Shown here: positions 47,854-56,495 of the stretch, piece after piece | How positions within the stretch are numbered: the stretch's first letter is position 1 | Layout: the number at the start of each line of letters is the position of its first letter | DNA from: Pseudomonas sp. SST3 | GTDB lineage: Bacteria; Pseudomonadota; Gammaproteobacteria; Pseudomonadales; Pseudomonadaceae | Assembly (NCBI RefSeq): GCF_003325755.1 | Contig: NZ_QORI02000004.1 | Coordinates: forward strand, 216,188-280,187 | DNA length: 64,000 nucleotides | Direction: 5' to 3' | Made by a program: the position numbers and the translations under genes | Notes under the pieces: generated by a model | The model's database searches: none | Told to the model about the DNA's origin: nothing | What the model saw: the letters and a program-made list of their open reading frames with translations, nothing else

Positions 47854-48444
47854 CTATCTGCCGGGCGGATCCTGCGGTATATCCGCCGGCTGAGCCTCGG
47901 GATCTCCACGTCGAAAGGGCGCCGGTGCAGGCTCGGTGGTTGTCACGGGAGCAGGTCCGTCGCCCAGACGAAACGGCTTGGGCGGCCCATCATCGAGGCG
48001 GGTCCGCTTGGATTGCGATGCTGCGTCCAGTTCGGCGTCTGCATCCGGGTCCGTCCGCAGGCGCTCCCTCATCAACAGCAGCGCCACTGCAGCGAGCAAT
48101 GCGGCACCAACCCGGTAAATCAGCGAGGCCAGATCGAAGCCGATCAGCTCACCGCCGTCGAGCCACAACGATCCCAGCCGCCCGGCGGCCAGCGCCAGCA
48201 TGGTGATCACCAGCATTACCAGGGCCGCTCTGGTGTGCTCAGGCACTCGCATCGCCCAGAGCAGGAACAGCGCAAGACCCAGCTGTAATCCTCCGTAATA
48301 GACGCGCATGTGGCTGACCGAGGCGGTCTCCATCAACAGCATTCCATTCAGATTGGCCATCTCATACGGGCGCAGCCAGTAGGCGAGGCTGAAAGCAATC
48401 ATGATCACGGCCTGGACAACCAGAACGAACCGGGCAAAACGCAT
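47854..48444 (-). CDS. DUF4345-like integral membrane protein with proline-rich tail
   Basis: The 196-residue protein has four hydrophobic segments (MRFARFVLVVQAVIMIAFSLAYW; VYYGGLQLGLALFLLWAM; ALVMLVITMLALAAGRL; VGAALLAAVALLLM). It resembles DUF4345-type proteins. A hydrophilic C-terminal tail of ~75 residues is rich in Pro, Asp and Lys (DDGPPKPFRLGDGPAPV). Start 48444 has AGGGGAG upstream. The function is unknown; it is convergent with trmA. Confidence 0.75.
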   Translation of the reverse strand: MRFARFVLVVQAVIMIAFSLAYWLRPYEMANLNGMLLMETASVSHMRVYYGGLQLGLALFLLWAMRVPEHTRAALVMLVITMLALAAGRLGSLWLDGGELIGFDLASLIYRVGAALLAAVALLLMRERLRTDPDADAELDAASQSKRTRLDDGPPKPFRLGDGPAPVTTTEPAPAPFRRGDPEAQPADIPQDPPGR

Positions 48445-48613
48445 CGAAAACTCCCCTGATAGCGGCTGCGCACCACAATGGTTATCGGACCGAAACGGCT
48501 CGTATTGGTTCGCCGCAGAGCCGGTAGCAGCCTGTGACAATCGCTCACGGATGGATGTTTGGGCTCGCCGCTCGCTTGACGTTATCCTGCGCCATCCGTT
48601 GGAGGAAATGCTC

Positions 48614-49048
48614 ATGCGCCGTCTGCTACTCGCCACCACCTTCTTCGCCAGCCTGGCCCAGGCAGCCGAACCCATCGCCATTGATGTTCACCGCGACGCC
48701 AACTGCGGCTGTTGCACCTCGTGGATCAAGCATCTCGAAGAGAACGGCTTCCAGGTGAACGACCATGTCGAAACCGACATGGCGGCGGTCAAGAGTCGCC
48801 TCGGTGTGCCTCACCGGCTGGGTTCCTGCCACACCGGCGTGATCGATGGAAAGTTCGTTGAAGGACACGTTCCCGCTGCCGATATTTTCAAGCTTCGCGC
48901 TCAGCCCGATCTGATCGGCGCGGCAGTGCCGGGCATGCCCTTGGGTTCGCCGGGTATGGAAATGGGCGATCGCCAGGACGCCTACAAAGTGATTGGGCTG
49001 GACAAGCAGGGCGAGGAATCGGTGCTGGCTGAATATCCGGCGCACTGA
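48614..49048 (+). CDS. DUF411 metal-binding protein, secreted
   Basis: The 144-residue protein has a signal peptide (MRRLLLATTFFASLAQA-AEP). The DUF411 core carries the metal-ligand motif DANCGCCTSWIKHLEENGF and RLGSCHTGVIDGKFVEGHVPAADI, then AVPGMPLGSPGMEMG. Members are linked to copper resistance or handling. GGAGG lies eight bases before ATG48614. The neighbouring genes give no copper operon, so a role in periplasmic metal binding is as far as the sequence goes. Confidence 0.88.
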   Translation: MRRLLLATTFFASLAQAAEPIAIDVHRDANCGCCTSWIKHLEENGFQVNDHVETDMAAVKSRLGVPHRLGSCHTGVIDGKFVEGHVPAADIFKLRAQPDLIGAAVPGMPLGSPGMEMGDRQDAYKVIGLDKQGEESVLAEYPAH

Positions 49049-49139
49049 TTGAAAAATAGGCGAAACGCAATCGCCCGACTGAATTAGCTGATAACCGCGC
49101 GGTCTACCCACCAGCTATGTCTGGTCGAGGGATTCGTAC

Positions 49140-49999
49140 ATGCGTTGGAAGAAAGCGCGTCGCAGCGACAACGTGGTGGATGCCAGGGGCCGCAGCGGCG
49201 GTATCGGTCGAGGGCGTCTGAGCCTGGCCGGGATAGCCATCGTGGTGGTGATCGGCTTGCTGTCCGGCCAGGACCCGATGCAGATCCTCGGCCAGCTGGC
49301 CAACCAGACCGGCTCGCCGCCCATCCAACAGAGCGAGGCGCCAGCACGCGACGACGATCCGCAGGTGGCCTTTGTCCAGGCCATCCTCGGTGATACCGAA
49401 GACACCTGGCGTGCGCTGTTCCAGCAATCTGGCGCGCAGTACCGCGATCCGACGCTTGTGCTGTTTCGTGGCGGAATCAACTCAGCGTGCGGCTTCGCCA
49501 GCTCGGCGGTCGGCCCCTTCTACTGCCCGGGCGATCGCCAGGTGTATCTCGACCTTCAATTCTTCGACGAAATGGCGTCGCGCTTCTCGGTCGCCGGAGA
49601 TTTCGCCCAGGCCTACGTGATCGCCCACGAGGTCGGCCATCATGTACAGACGCTGCTGGGGGTGTCGCAGCAGATGCAGGCCGCACGCCAGCGCGGCGCT
49701 CAGATGGAAGGCGACAACGGCCTGCTGGTTCGTCAGGAGCTGCAGGCGACTGCTTCGCCGGTGTCTGGGCCTACCATGCGCAGCAACGTCATGATTGGCT
49801 CGAAGCGGGCGATCTGGAAGAGGCGCTGAACGCCGCCAATGCCATCGGTGATGACCATCTGCAAAAGCAGAGTCAAGGCCGCGTGGTGCCGGACGCGTTC
49901 ACCCATGGCACCTCGGCGCAGCGGGTCAGATGGTTCCGCGCCGGCTTCGACAGTGGCGAGCCGACGCGCTGCGATACGTTCCAGGCAAGCCGGCTCTGA
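49140..49999 (+). pseudogene. YpfJ-type neutral zinc metallopeptidase, frameshifted
   Basis: The protein starts MRWKKARRSDNVVDARG, has a single membrane segment (LSLAGIAIVVVIGLL) and the zinc-binding HEVGHHVQ near residue 163. After QELQA at about 49747 the frame goes wrong (TASPVSG...) and stops at 49829. The correct continuation, [21 protein letters not shown] to the end QASRL, is in another frame up to 49999. A single missing G in GCG(G)AC near 49748 restores a 287-codon gene, the usual length. GAGGG lies before the ATG. Confidence 0.88.
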
Positions 50000-50003
50000 G
50001 CGC

Positions 50004-50345
50004 TCAGCCCGGCTCGGTCACCCAGTTGTAGATCGGTGCGTCTGCGCCGCTCTGCACTTTCACCTGGGCGCTGTGGCGCAGACGCACCAGTAGGCGCTTG
50101 CCAGCCAGGGCGCTGCCGCTCAGGGCTTCCAGTTCGGCCAGTAACTGCGGGCCCTCCATGCGCCCCGCTTCGCGCAGCAACTGTTGAGCACCGAGCCACA
50201 GCGCGTCGGTTCCGGTCTCCGCAGGCGCGGCCTGCACATTGGCACTCAACGGCAACTGCCGCGCCAATTGCGCCCAGTCCTGATCATCCATATCAATGCT
50301 TAGGTCCACCGGCCATTCGCCGACATGGCCACGAATTCGAATCAT
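50004..50345 (-). CDS. Hypothetical protein
   Basis: The 113-residue protein has no signal peptide or membrane segment. It starts MIRIRGHVGEWPVDLSIDMDD and contains a conserved-looking WAQLARQLPL and QQLLREAGRMEGPQLLAELEAL. AGGAGCGTGAAG precedes ATG50345; a GTG two codons upstream is possible. It is convergent with the peptidase gene and divergent from the zrgA-like gene. I do not recognise a family. Confidence 0.7.
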   Translation of the reverse strand: MIRIRGHVGEWPVDLSIDMDDQDWAQLARQLPLSANVQAAPAETGTDALWLGAQQLLREAGRMEGPQLLAELEALSGSALAGKRLLVRLRHSAQVKVQSGADAPIYNWVTEPG

Positions 50346-50417
50346 CTTCACGCTCCTGAAAGTCAGGACGATATGCTCCCACGCTCCGGCTTGGGCTGGC
50401 CAGCCACAGCTGCCACC

Positions 50418-50432
50418 TGTTATAACGTAACT
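50418..50432 (+). promoter_or_regulatory. Candidate Zur-like site
   Basis: TGTTATAACGTAACT resembles the TGTTATAnnnTAACA core of gammaproteobacterial Zur boxes on one side; the second half is imperfect. It lies 25 bases before the His-rich ZrgA-like gene, which would fit zinc repression. Confidence 0.45.
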
Positions 50433-50456
50433 CGCTCTTTATCCGGGAGTCCCGTT

Positions 50457-51032
50457 ATGCACCACCTGCTGCTTGCCCTGCCCTTCGCTCTGTTGCCCGG
50501 TTTCGTTCTAGCCGCCGAAACCCACGACCACGATCATCATCACGCTCAGCATGGCAGTCTCGGCGCACATGAGCACGGGGCAGCTGAGCTGGATGTCGCA
50601 CTGGATAGTTCCACATTGGAAATCGAAATGCGCAGCCCGGCCATGAACCTGGTGGGCTTCGAACACGCACCGAATAGCGAAGCCGATGACCGCAAGATCG
50701 CCGATGCGCGCAAGCGACTGGAGCAGCCTGACACCTTGTTCGGGCTCTCGGCCGCAGCGGGTTGTGTCCTGGCTGAAACCGATCTGCAGAGCCCTCTGTT
50801 CGAAGATGATGTTCCTGAGCATGAACACGAGGAGGGCCACGATCAGGACCACAGCGAGATCCACGCGCGGTACCGGTTTGATTGCGCCACCCCCCAAGCA
50901 CTGACGGGCGTCGATCTGCAGGGCTTGTTCGCAGCCTTCCCAGGCACCGAGAAAGTCCAGACACAGCTGATTGGCCCGAACGGTCAACATGGCGCACAGC
51001 TGAGCGCCGATCAGCTGCGCGCAGAATTCTGA
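50457..51032 (+). CDS. ZrgA/DUF2796-family zinc-binding periplasmic protein
   Basis: The 191-residue protein has a signal peptide (MHHLLLALPFALLPGFVLA-AE) followed by a His/Asp-rich run (ETHDHDHHHAQHGSLGAHEHG), a second His/Glu cluster (PEHEHEEGHDQDHSEIH) and the DUF2796 core (HGAAELDVALDSSTLEIEMRSPAMNLVGFEHAP). DUF2796 includes ZrgA of Vibrio, part of a zinc-uptake system. CGGGAG precedes ATG50457. An ABC ATPase, an FtsX-like permease and a DUF3299 protein follow, which together form a Zrg-type locus. Confidence 0.88.
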   Translation: MHHLLLALPFALLPGFVLAAETHDHDHHHAQHGSLGAHEHGAAELDVALDSSTLEIEMRSPAMNLVGFEHAPNSEADDRKIADARKRLEQPDTLFGLSAAAGCVLAETDLQSPLFEDDVPEHEHEEGHDQDHSEIHARYRFDCATPQALTGVDLQGLFAAFPGTEKVQTQLIGPNGQHGAQLSADQLRAEF

Positions 51033-51102
51033 TCCGACCTGTCTCTGCCGCTGCCCGACCTGACGCAGTAAACTCTCGGCTCGTCTGAAACGGATCATCT
51101 TG

Positions 51103-51810
51103 ATGACCGCACCGCTACTTGAACTCCACCAATTGGGATTCGCCTGGCCCGGCCAGGCAGAGTTGCTCGATATTCCAAGCTTTAGCCTCGAGCGAAACCA
51201 GAGCCTGTTTCTCAAAGGCCCCTCAGGTAGCGGCAAGACCACCTTGCTCGGTCTGGTTGGCGGTGTGCAGACCGCGCGGCGTGGCATCGTTAGCCTGCTC
51301 GGCACCGATCTCGCGGCACTCTCGGCCGGAGCGAGAGATCGTTTCCGTGTCGATCACACCGGCTATATCTTCCAGCAGTTCAATCTGCTGCCGTTTCTTT
51401 CGGTCGCCGAGAATGTCGGGCTGCCCTGCCATTTCTCAAAGACCCGCGCAGAGCGCGCCCGGCAGCGGCACGGCAGCGTCGCGCAGGCAACGGCGAGTCT
51501 GCTGTCGCATCTCGGCCTCCCTCAGGACCTGCACGATCGGCGCGCCGAGGCCCTATCCATCGGCCAGCAACAGCGCGTCGCTGCGGCGCGCGCGCTGATC
51601 GGCCAACCGGAACTGGTGATTGCCGACGAGCCCACGTCTGCACTCGACGCCGACAGCCGCGAGGCGTTTCTGCAGCTGCTGTTCGCTGAATGCCGTGAGG
51701 CCGGCTCGAGCCTACTGTTCGTCAGCCACGACCAGAGCCTGGCGCCACTGTTCGACCGCAGCCTGTCCCTGTCCGAACTTAACCGCGCCTCCTGCGCCGC
51801 AGAGATCTGA
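51103..51810 (+). CDS. ABC transporter ATP-binding protein (Zrg-type locus)
   Basis: The 235-residue ATPase has Walker A (GPSGSGKTT), Q-loop (IFQQFNLLPFLSVAENV), a variant signature (LSIGQQQR in place of LSGGQQQR), Walker B (LVIADEPTSALD) and the H-loop (VSHDQSL). It belongs to the LolD/MacB-like group that works with FtsX-type permeases. The permease gene starts 4 bases after it. The partnership with a zinc-binding periplasmic protein suggests metal transport or a mechanotransmission role. Confidence 0.92.
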   Translation: MTAPLLELHQLGFAWPGQAELLDIPSFSLERNQSLFLKGPSGSGKTTLLGLVGGVQTARRGIVSLLGTDLAALSAGARDRFRVDHTGYIFQQFNLLPFLSVAENVGLPCHFSKTRAERARQRHGSVAQATASLLSHLGLPQDLHDRRAEALSIGQQQRVAAARALIGQPELVIADEPTSALDADSREAFLQLLFAECREAGSSLLFVSHDQSLAPLFDRSLSLSELNRASCAAEI

Positions 51811-51813
51811 GCC

Positions 51814-53079
51814 GTGTATCTGTTGCGCCTGGCCGTGGCCAGCCTGATCAACCGCCGCTTCACCGCCCTGCTCACCGTCTTCGCTATTGCATTGTCGGTG
51901 TGCCTGTTGCTGGCCGTCGAGCGGGTGCGCACCGAAGCGCGCGCCAGCTTCGCCAGTACCATCAGCGGCACCGACCTGATCGTGGGTGCGCGCTCCGGCT
52001 CGGTGAATCTGCTGCTGTACTCGGTCTTCCGCATCGGCAATGCCACCAACAACATTCGCTGGGACAGCTTCGAAGACTTTGCCAGACATCCCCGGGTGAG
52101 TTGGGCAATTCCCATCTCGCTGGGCGATTCCCACCGAGGCTACCGGGTGATGGGCACCAGCAGGGGCTACTTCGAGCACTATCGCTACGGGCGCAAGCAG
52201 CTCCTGCAAATGACTGAGGGCCGGCCGTTTGCCGACGACCCGTTCGAGGTGGTGCTCGGGGCGGAAGTCGCTCGGGCGCTGGACTACAAGCTGGACGACC
52301 GACTGGTGCTGGCGCACGGTGTCGCCACGGTCAGCCTGGTCAAACATGACGACAAGCCGTTTCGCGTGGTTGGCATCCTCAAGCGCACCGGCACGCCGGT
52401 CGATCGCACGCTGCATATCAACCTCGCCGGGATGGAAGCGCTGCATATTGACTGGCAGAACGGCATGCCGGCGCGCGGCGCAGCGCGTATCGATGCCGAG
52501 CAGGCGCGCCAGCTTAAATTGCAGCCGAAGCAGATCACTGCCTTTCTGCTCGGCCTGGACAGCAAAATCGCGACCTTCGCCCTGCAGCGCGAGATCAACC
52601 AATACCGCGGCGAGCCGCTGCTGGCGATCCTCCCGGGCGTCGCCCTGCAGGAGCTATGGAGCCTGATGGGCACTGCGGAGAAGGCGTTGTTCGTGGTATC
52701 GCTGTTCGTGGTGCTCATCGGGCTGATCGGCATGCTCACCGCGATCCTTACCAGCCTCAACGAACGCCGCCGGGAAATGGCCATCCTTCGCTCGGTAGGC
52801 GCCAGGCCCTGGCATATCGGCAGCCTGCTGGTGGCTGAGGCTTTCAGCCTGGCACTGGCGGGCGTACTGCTCGGCCTGCTGTTGCTGTACGTCGCTATCG
52901 CAATTGCTCAAACCCCGCTGCAGGCCGAGTATGGCCTTTATCTGCCAATCGCCTGGCCCAGCATCTATGAGTGGTCGCTGCTGGCGGCGATACTGCTGGC
53001 CGGGCTGCTGATGGGCTGCGTACCCGCCTGGCGCGCTTACCGACAATCACTGGCTGATGGCCTGTCGATACGACTATGA
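51814..53079 (+). CDS. FtsX/MacB-like ABC permease (Zrg-type locus)
   Basis: The 421-residue membrane protein has one N-terminal span (ALLTVFAIALSVCLLLAV), a large periplasmic domain (about residues 40-280) and three C-terminal spans including FVVSLFVVLIGLIGMLTAILTSLNERRREMAILRSVGA, the FtsX-family signature. It starts with GTG directly after the ATPase stop. The stop overlaps or abuts the DUF3299 gene. It is probably the membrane part of the zinc-related ABC complex. Confidence 0.9.
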   Translation: MYLLRLAVASLINRRFTALLTVFAIALSVCLLLAVERVRTEARASFASTISGTDLIVGARSGSVNLLLYSVFRIGNATNNIRWDSFEDFARHPRVSWAIPISLGDSHRGYRVMGTSRGYFEHYRYGRKQLLQMTEGRPFADDPFEVVLGAEVARALDYKLDDRLVLAHGVATVSLVKHDDKPFRVVGILKRTGTPVDRTLHINLAGMEALHIDWQNGMPARGAARIDAEQARQLKLQPKQITAFLLGLDSKIATFALQREINQYRGEPLLAILPGVALQELWSLMGTAEKALFVVSLFVVLIGLIGMLTAILTSLNERRREMAILRSVGARPWHIGSLLVAEAFSLALAGVLLGLLLLYVAIAIAQTPLQAEYGLYLPIAWPSIYEWSLLAAILLAGLLMGCVPAWRAYRQSLADGLSIRL

Positions 53080-53087
53080 GGACAACC

Positions 53088-53600
53088 ATGCCCCGTCTGT
53101 TGCTTGCCACGCTGTTCACCCTTGCCGCGACCTTTGCGAACGCCGACGTGCGTGAGCTGCAATGGTCGGATCTGCTTCCTGCCGATGCGCCACCGCCACC
53201 ACCTCCATTGGCGATCCATGACATGTCCCAGCTCGCGGACGTGCTTGCCGCCGAGAACGGCCCTGCCGCCGCACAGCAATCGCCGGCCGCGCCGGTGGTC
53301 AAAGCGCTCGACGGCATCCAGGCGAAACTACCGGGCTACATCGTGCCGCTGGACATGAGCGAGGAAGGGCGCGTCATCGAGTTTCTGCTGGTGCCCTACT
53401 TCGGCGCCTGCATCCATGTGCCACCGCCGCCGTCCAACCAGATCGTGCATGCGACCAGCGAGCTGGGCGTCAAGGTTGACGAGCTTTACCAGCCCTTCTG
53501 GATCGAAGGCCTGTTGCGGGTCGAGCACGCCAGCAGCGAGCTGGCCGAAGCCGGCTATCGCATAGACGCACAGAAGATCTATTTCTACGAGATGGAGTGA
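53088..53600 (+). CDS. DUF3299 periplasmic protein (Zrg-type locus)
   Basis: The 170-residue protein has a signal peptide (MPRLLLATLFTLAATFANA-DV). DUF3299 features follow: LQWSDLLPADAPPPPPP, LPGYIVPLDMSEEGRVIEFLLVPYFGACIHVPPPPSNQIVH and a C-terminal YFYEME. The Cys/His in ACIHVPPPP could bind metal. GAGG lies six bases before ATG53088. It ends the operon and matches the DUF3299 member of Zrg loci. Confidence 0.88.
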   Translation: MPRLLLATLFTLAATFANADVRELQWSDLLPADAPPPPPPLAIHDMSQLADVLAAENGPAAAQQSPAAPVVKALDGIQAKLPGYIVPLDMSEEGRVIEFLLVPYFGACIHVPPPPSNQIVHATSELGVKVDELYQPFWIEGLLRVEHASSELAEAGYRIDAQKIYFYEME

Positions 53601-53725
53601 CCCGCTGTAGGCTGGCAGCGAGCTGCGAAATGACGAGGCACGGCCAGAGACTAGCGGCTCCCCGTGTTTGAACGTCCCTGGCGTTGAATGAGTCAGTCGC
53701 CGCGATGCCAACGCCCGCGCACCGC

Positions 53726-54817
53726 TCAACGTGCGCTGGCGACCTGACGCTCACGCTCGAAGCTCAGTTCACCTTGCGCCCACTCTCGCCAAGCGCGCAC
53801 CTTGCGCCGCTCCGCACCTGCGCGTTCAGCCTGCTTCAGCGCATCGAGCCCCGCCTGCCAGTGCGTCTGTTCCAGCTCCAGCTGAGCCACATGCAACCAG
53901 AACTCGGCGCTGCCGGACTGCGAAGCCAACTCGCGATAAATCTTCGCCGCAGCCGAGCGTTCCCGCGCCTGCCACCAGAGCATGCCCAGCCGCTCGCGGC
54001 GGGTGGCATTGGTTGGCAACAGATTTGATTCGAGCATCCCCTGCAGCAGCTTGGCGCCTTGCCATGGCTGTCCGGCGGCGCTCGCCAGCAACACCAGGTT
54101 ATCCAGTTCCGACTCACTGAAACGCACGCCCTTGGCATGCGCCGCACGCAACGTGGCAAGCGCTTTGTCCTCGGCGTCGGCCATCTGCTGCAGCCCCGCG
54201 AGCTGCCGCCAGGCGTTGGCCTGGTCAGGATGGCGCGCCAACAGGCGACGCTGCCAGCGCTCGGCGGTCTCGTAGCGTTTCAGCTCGGCGTTACCGGCTA
54301 CCAGAAATTGCAGCCAGGTATCGGCTGCACCGGGATTGGCCTGGACGTAACGCTCAGCCAGCGGCAGCGCCTTGCTGTGCTGGCCCAGCCCTTGGTAGGC
54401 CTGCACCAGCATCTGCAGAACCTCTTCGCTCGCCTGGTCGGGCGAGCCCAGTAGACTGACCACTTTGGCGTAACGACGCTCGATCAGGTTCAGCTTAGCC
54501 AGGTTGAGCCGCTCATTCGGCAGCATCGCCTCGTCGAGCTTTCCACTCGTGACCGCCTTTTCAAGTAGCTCCAGCGCATGTCGGTTTTTACCTTCAGCCC
54601 AGGCCAGATAGGCCCGGCTGCGCCACACAAGCGCCTCTTCAAGGCTGCCTGACTTGGCCTCGGCTTGCTTGAGCACGCGATGCGCCGCGCCATAGTCGCC
54701 CTTCTCCTGGGCGCTCTGCGCACGTTCCAACGCCTTGAAAACGGCCGGATCGATGCTTTGTGCGGCATGAGTCGAGACAGTGAACAACAACGAGATCAAT
54801 AACAGCAAACGTGGCAT
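53726..54817 (-). CDS. TPR-repeat protein of the TonB2-type operon
   Basis: The 363-residue protein has a signal peptide (MPRLLLLISLLFTVSTHA-AQ) and about six to eight TPR-like helix pairs (ALVWRSRAYLAWAEGKNRHALELLEKAV; VQAYQGLGQHSKALPLAERYVQANPGAADTW; HPDQANAWRQLAGLQQ). The start at 54817 has AAGGAG upstream. It is last in the minus-strand operon after tonB, as in Vibrio-type TonB2 clusters, where it is thought to assist the complex in the periplasm. Confidence 0.88.
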   Translation of the reverse strand: MPRLLLLISLLFTVSTHAAQSIDPAVFKALERAQSAQEKGDYGAAHRVLKQAEAKSGSLEEALVWRSRAYLAWAEGKNRHALELLEKAVTSGKLDEAMLPNERLNLAKLNLIERRYAKVVSLLGSPDQASEEVLQMLVQAYQGLGQHSKALPLAERYVQANPGAADTWLQFLVAGNAELKRYETAERWQRRLLARHPDQANAWRQLAGLQQMADAEDKALATLRAAHAKGVRFSESELDNLVLLASAAGQPWQGAKLLQGMLESNLLPTNATRRERLGMLWWQARERSAAAKIYRELASQSGSAEFWLHVAQLELEQTHWQAGLDALKQAERAGAERRKVRAWREWAQGELSFERERQVASAR

Positions 54818-54818
54818 G

Positions 54819-55529
54819 TCAGCGTTCTCCTTGCAGGCGGAAATGCAGGGTTTTGACGGCTTCGCGCGATACTGCGGCACCATTTTCGGTGCGCGGCGCA
54901 AAGCGCCAGCGAGCAGCGGCGCGGCGCGCTTCACGGTCGAACACGTTGCGTGGCGAGGCCTCCAGAACCCGGATGTTTTCAACCTTACCGGCAGGCGTGA
55001 TGGTGAAGGCGAGCTTGATATGACCTTCGATGCCGCGCTGACGTGCCCGATACGGGTACTCGGGACGGACGTCGTTGAGCGGCATGACTTCCTGCTCCGG
55101 ACCGCCGGATTGCGATCCAGTGTCAGCAGCTATAGGCGGCGGGGCTGGCGTCGCTGCGGGTGCCGCTGCGGTCAGGCCGCTCAGGCTGGGGGCCGGCGCG
55201 CTGGCTATAGCCATCCCGCTGTCGATGTTCGGCAGCTGCAGATCGAGCTTGGGCAGGTTGGCACTCGGCGTGGCCATGCTCGGAGTGGGCGGGGTCGGTG
55301 GCTGCGGCGTCTTTGGCTGGGGCGGCTGTGGCGCCTGTTGCCGTGAGCGTGTCGCAGTGCTTTCGTTACGGCTGTCCATGCGCACGAAGTTGGCGATCGC
55401 CACCGCTTCTTCCGCCACATCGCTGCGCGGCGGATTGACCATGCTCAGCATCAAGGCGAACAGCAGCAGCGCCACCACGCAGGCGGCGATGAAGGACAAC
55501 CCGACGCGGGTCAGCCCACGGACCATCAT
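54819..55529 (-). CDS. TonB-family energy transducer
   Basis: The ~236-residue protein has an N-terminal membrane anchor (LSFIAACVVALLLFALMLSMV), a Pro/Gln/Ala-rich spacer (PQPPQPKTPQPPTPPTP) and a C-terminal TonB domain (RPEYPYRARQRGIEGHIKLAFTITPAGKVENIRVLEASP followed by FDREARRAA). It spans the periplasm to energise TonB-dependent receptors. Its ATGATG start overlaps the exbD stop; GGGAG lies upstream. The downstream TPR gene starts 2 bases after its stop. Confidence 0.93.
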   Translation of the reverse strand: MMVRGLTRVGLSFIAACVVALLLFALMLSMVNPPRSDVAEEAVAIANFVRMDSRNESTATRSRQQAPQPPQPKTPQPPTPPTPSMATPSANLPKLDLQLPNIDSGMAIASAPAPSLSGLTAAAPAATPAPPPIAADTGSQSGGPEQEVMPLNDVRPEYPYRARQRGIEGHIKLAFTITPAGKVENIRVLEASPRNVFDREARRAAARWRFAPRTENGAAVSREAVKTLHFRLQGER

Positions 55530-55939
55530 TGCGCTCCCGAACTGGCGGCAAGCGCCACGTCCCGGACGCCGGCCTGGCGCGCCTGATCCATGACCTGAAC
55601 CACCAGTCCGGTCCGCGCGTCCTGATCAGCCTGAACCACTACCGCGCCTTCCGGTTGGTCGACGCGCATGCGCTCCACATGGGCGCGCACGCTGCGCACA
55701 TCTACAGGCTGCTTGTCGATCCAGACCTGACCCTCGGCGGTCACTGCGATAAGGATGTTGCCCTTGTCCTGGGCACTGGCGGTATCGGCCTGCGGGCGCT
55801 GGACCTCGACCCCGGATTCCTTGATGAAAGAGCTGGTGACGATAAAGAAGATCAACATGATGAAGACCACGTCGAGCATCGGCGTCAGATCGATGCCGGT
55901 GTCCTCTTCCTGCTGATAATGATGGCGACGCATACGCAT
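55526..55939 (-). CDS. ExbD-family proton-channel subunit
   Basis: The 137-residue protein has a short N-terminal cytoplasmic part, one membrane helix with the conserved proton-carrying Asp in IDLTPMLDVVFIMLIFFIVTSSF and a periplasmic domain. Start 55939 (MRMRRHHYQQEEDTG) has TGAGG upstream. It works with ExbB to drive TonB. Confidence 0.93.
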   Translation of the reverse strand: MRMRRHHYQQEEDTGIDLTPMLDVVFIMLIFFIVTSSFIKESGVEVQRPQADTASAQDKGNILIAVTAEGQVWIDKQPVDVRSVRAHVERMRVDQPEGAVVVQADQDARTGLVVQVMDQARQAGVRDVALAASSGAQ

Positions 55940-55949
55940 CCGGTAATCC

Positions 55950-56495
55950 TCAATCGTGACGCAGCTGGTCGGCCAGCCGGTCGAGAGCCTGGCGTGAAAT
56001 ACGTTCGAGACGCGCCAGGCTGAATAGTCCAGTGATGGCCAGCACCATGCCGGCCATGGTCGGCAGGGTCGCCTGCCAGACCCCAGCGGCCATGCCGCGG
56101 GGATTGCCGGTGCCGTTGAGTGCCAGCACATCGAATACCGCAATCATGCCGCTGACGGTGCCGAGCAGGCCCAGCAACGGATACATCGCCACCAGCGTCT
56201 TGCTCATCCGCAGCGGGCCGGTGAGCTGCTGCTGTGCCTGGGCCAGCCACGCAGTGCGCACCGCGCGTTGCCAGCTACCGGATTCATCGCCGAGCCGTGT
56301 CCAGGCCTCGCGGCGCGCGTCGACCCAGCGCGGGAATACCCGCCGCATGAACCACAGGCGTTCGAACACCAGCGTCCAATAAAGTACGCACAAGGCAGCC
56401 AACGCCCACATCACCGCGCCGCCCGCCGCCATGAAGTCGAGCAGCGCATAGCCACTGTCGACCAGACGCAGCCAGTGCCCGTGCAGGTCAGTCAC
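55950..56495 (-). CDS. ExbB/TolQ/MotA-family proton-channel subunit
   Basis: The 181-residue protein has three membrane helices: AAGGAVMWALAALCVLYWTLVF, YPLLGLLGTVSGMIAVFDVLAL and LPTMAGMVLAITGLFSLARL. It is the short ExbB2 type. It starts before the TtpC stop, so the genes overlap by a few bases. It pairs with ExbD downstream. Confidence 0.93.
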   Translation of the reverse strand: MTDLHGHWLRLVDSGYALLDFMAAGGAVMWALAALCVLYWTLVFERLWFMRRVFPRWVDARREAWTRLGDESGSWQRAVRTAWLAQAQQQLTGPLRMSKTLVAMYPLLGLLGTVSGMIAVFDVLALNGTGNPRGMAAGVWQATLPTMAGMVLAITGLFSLARLERISRQALDRLADQLRHD

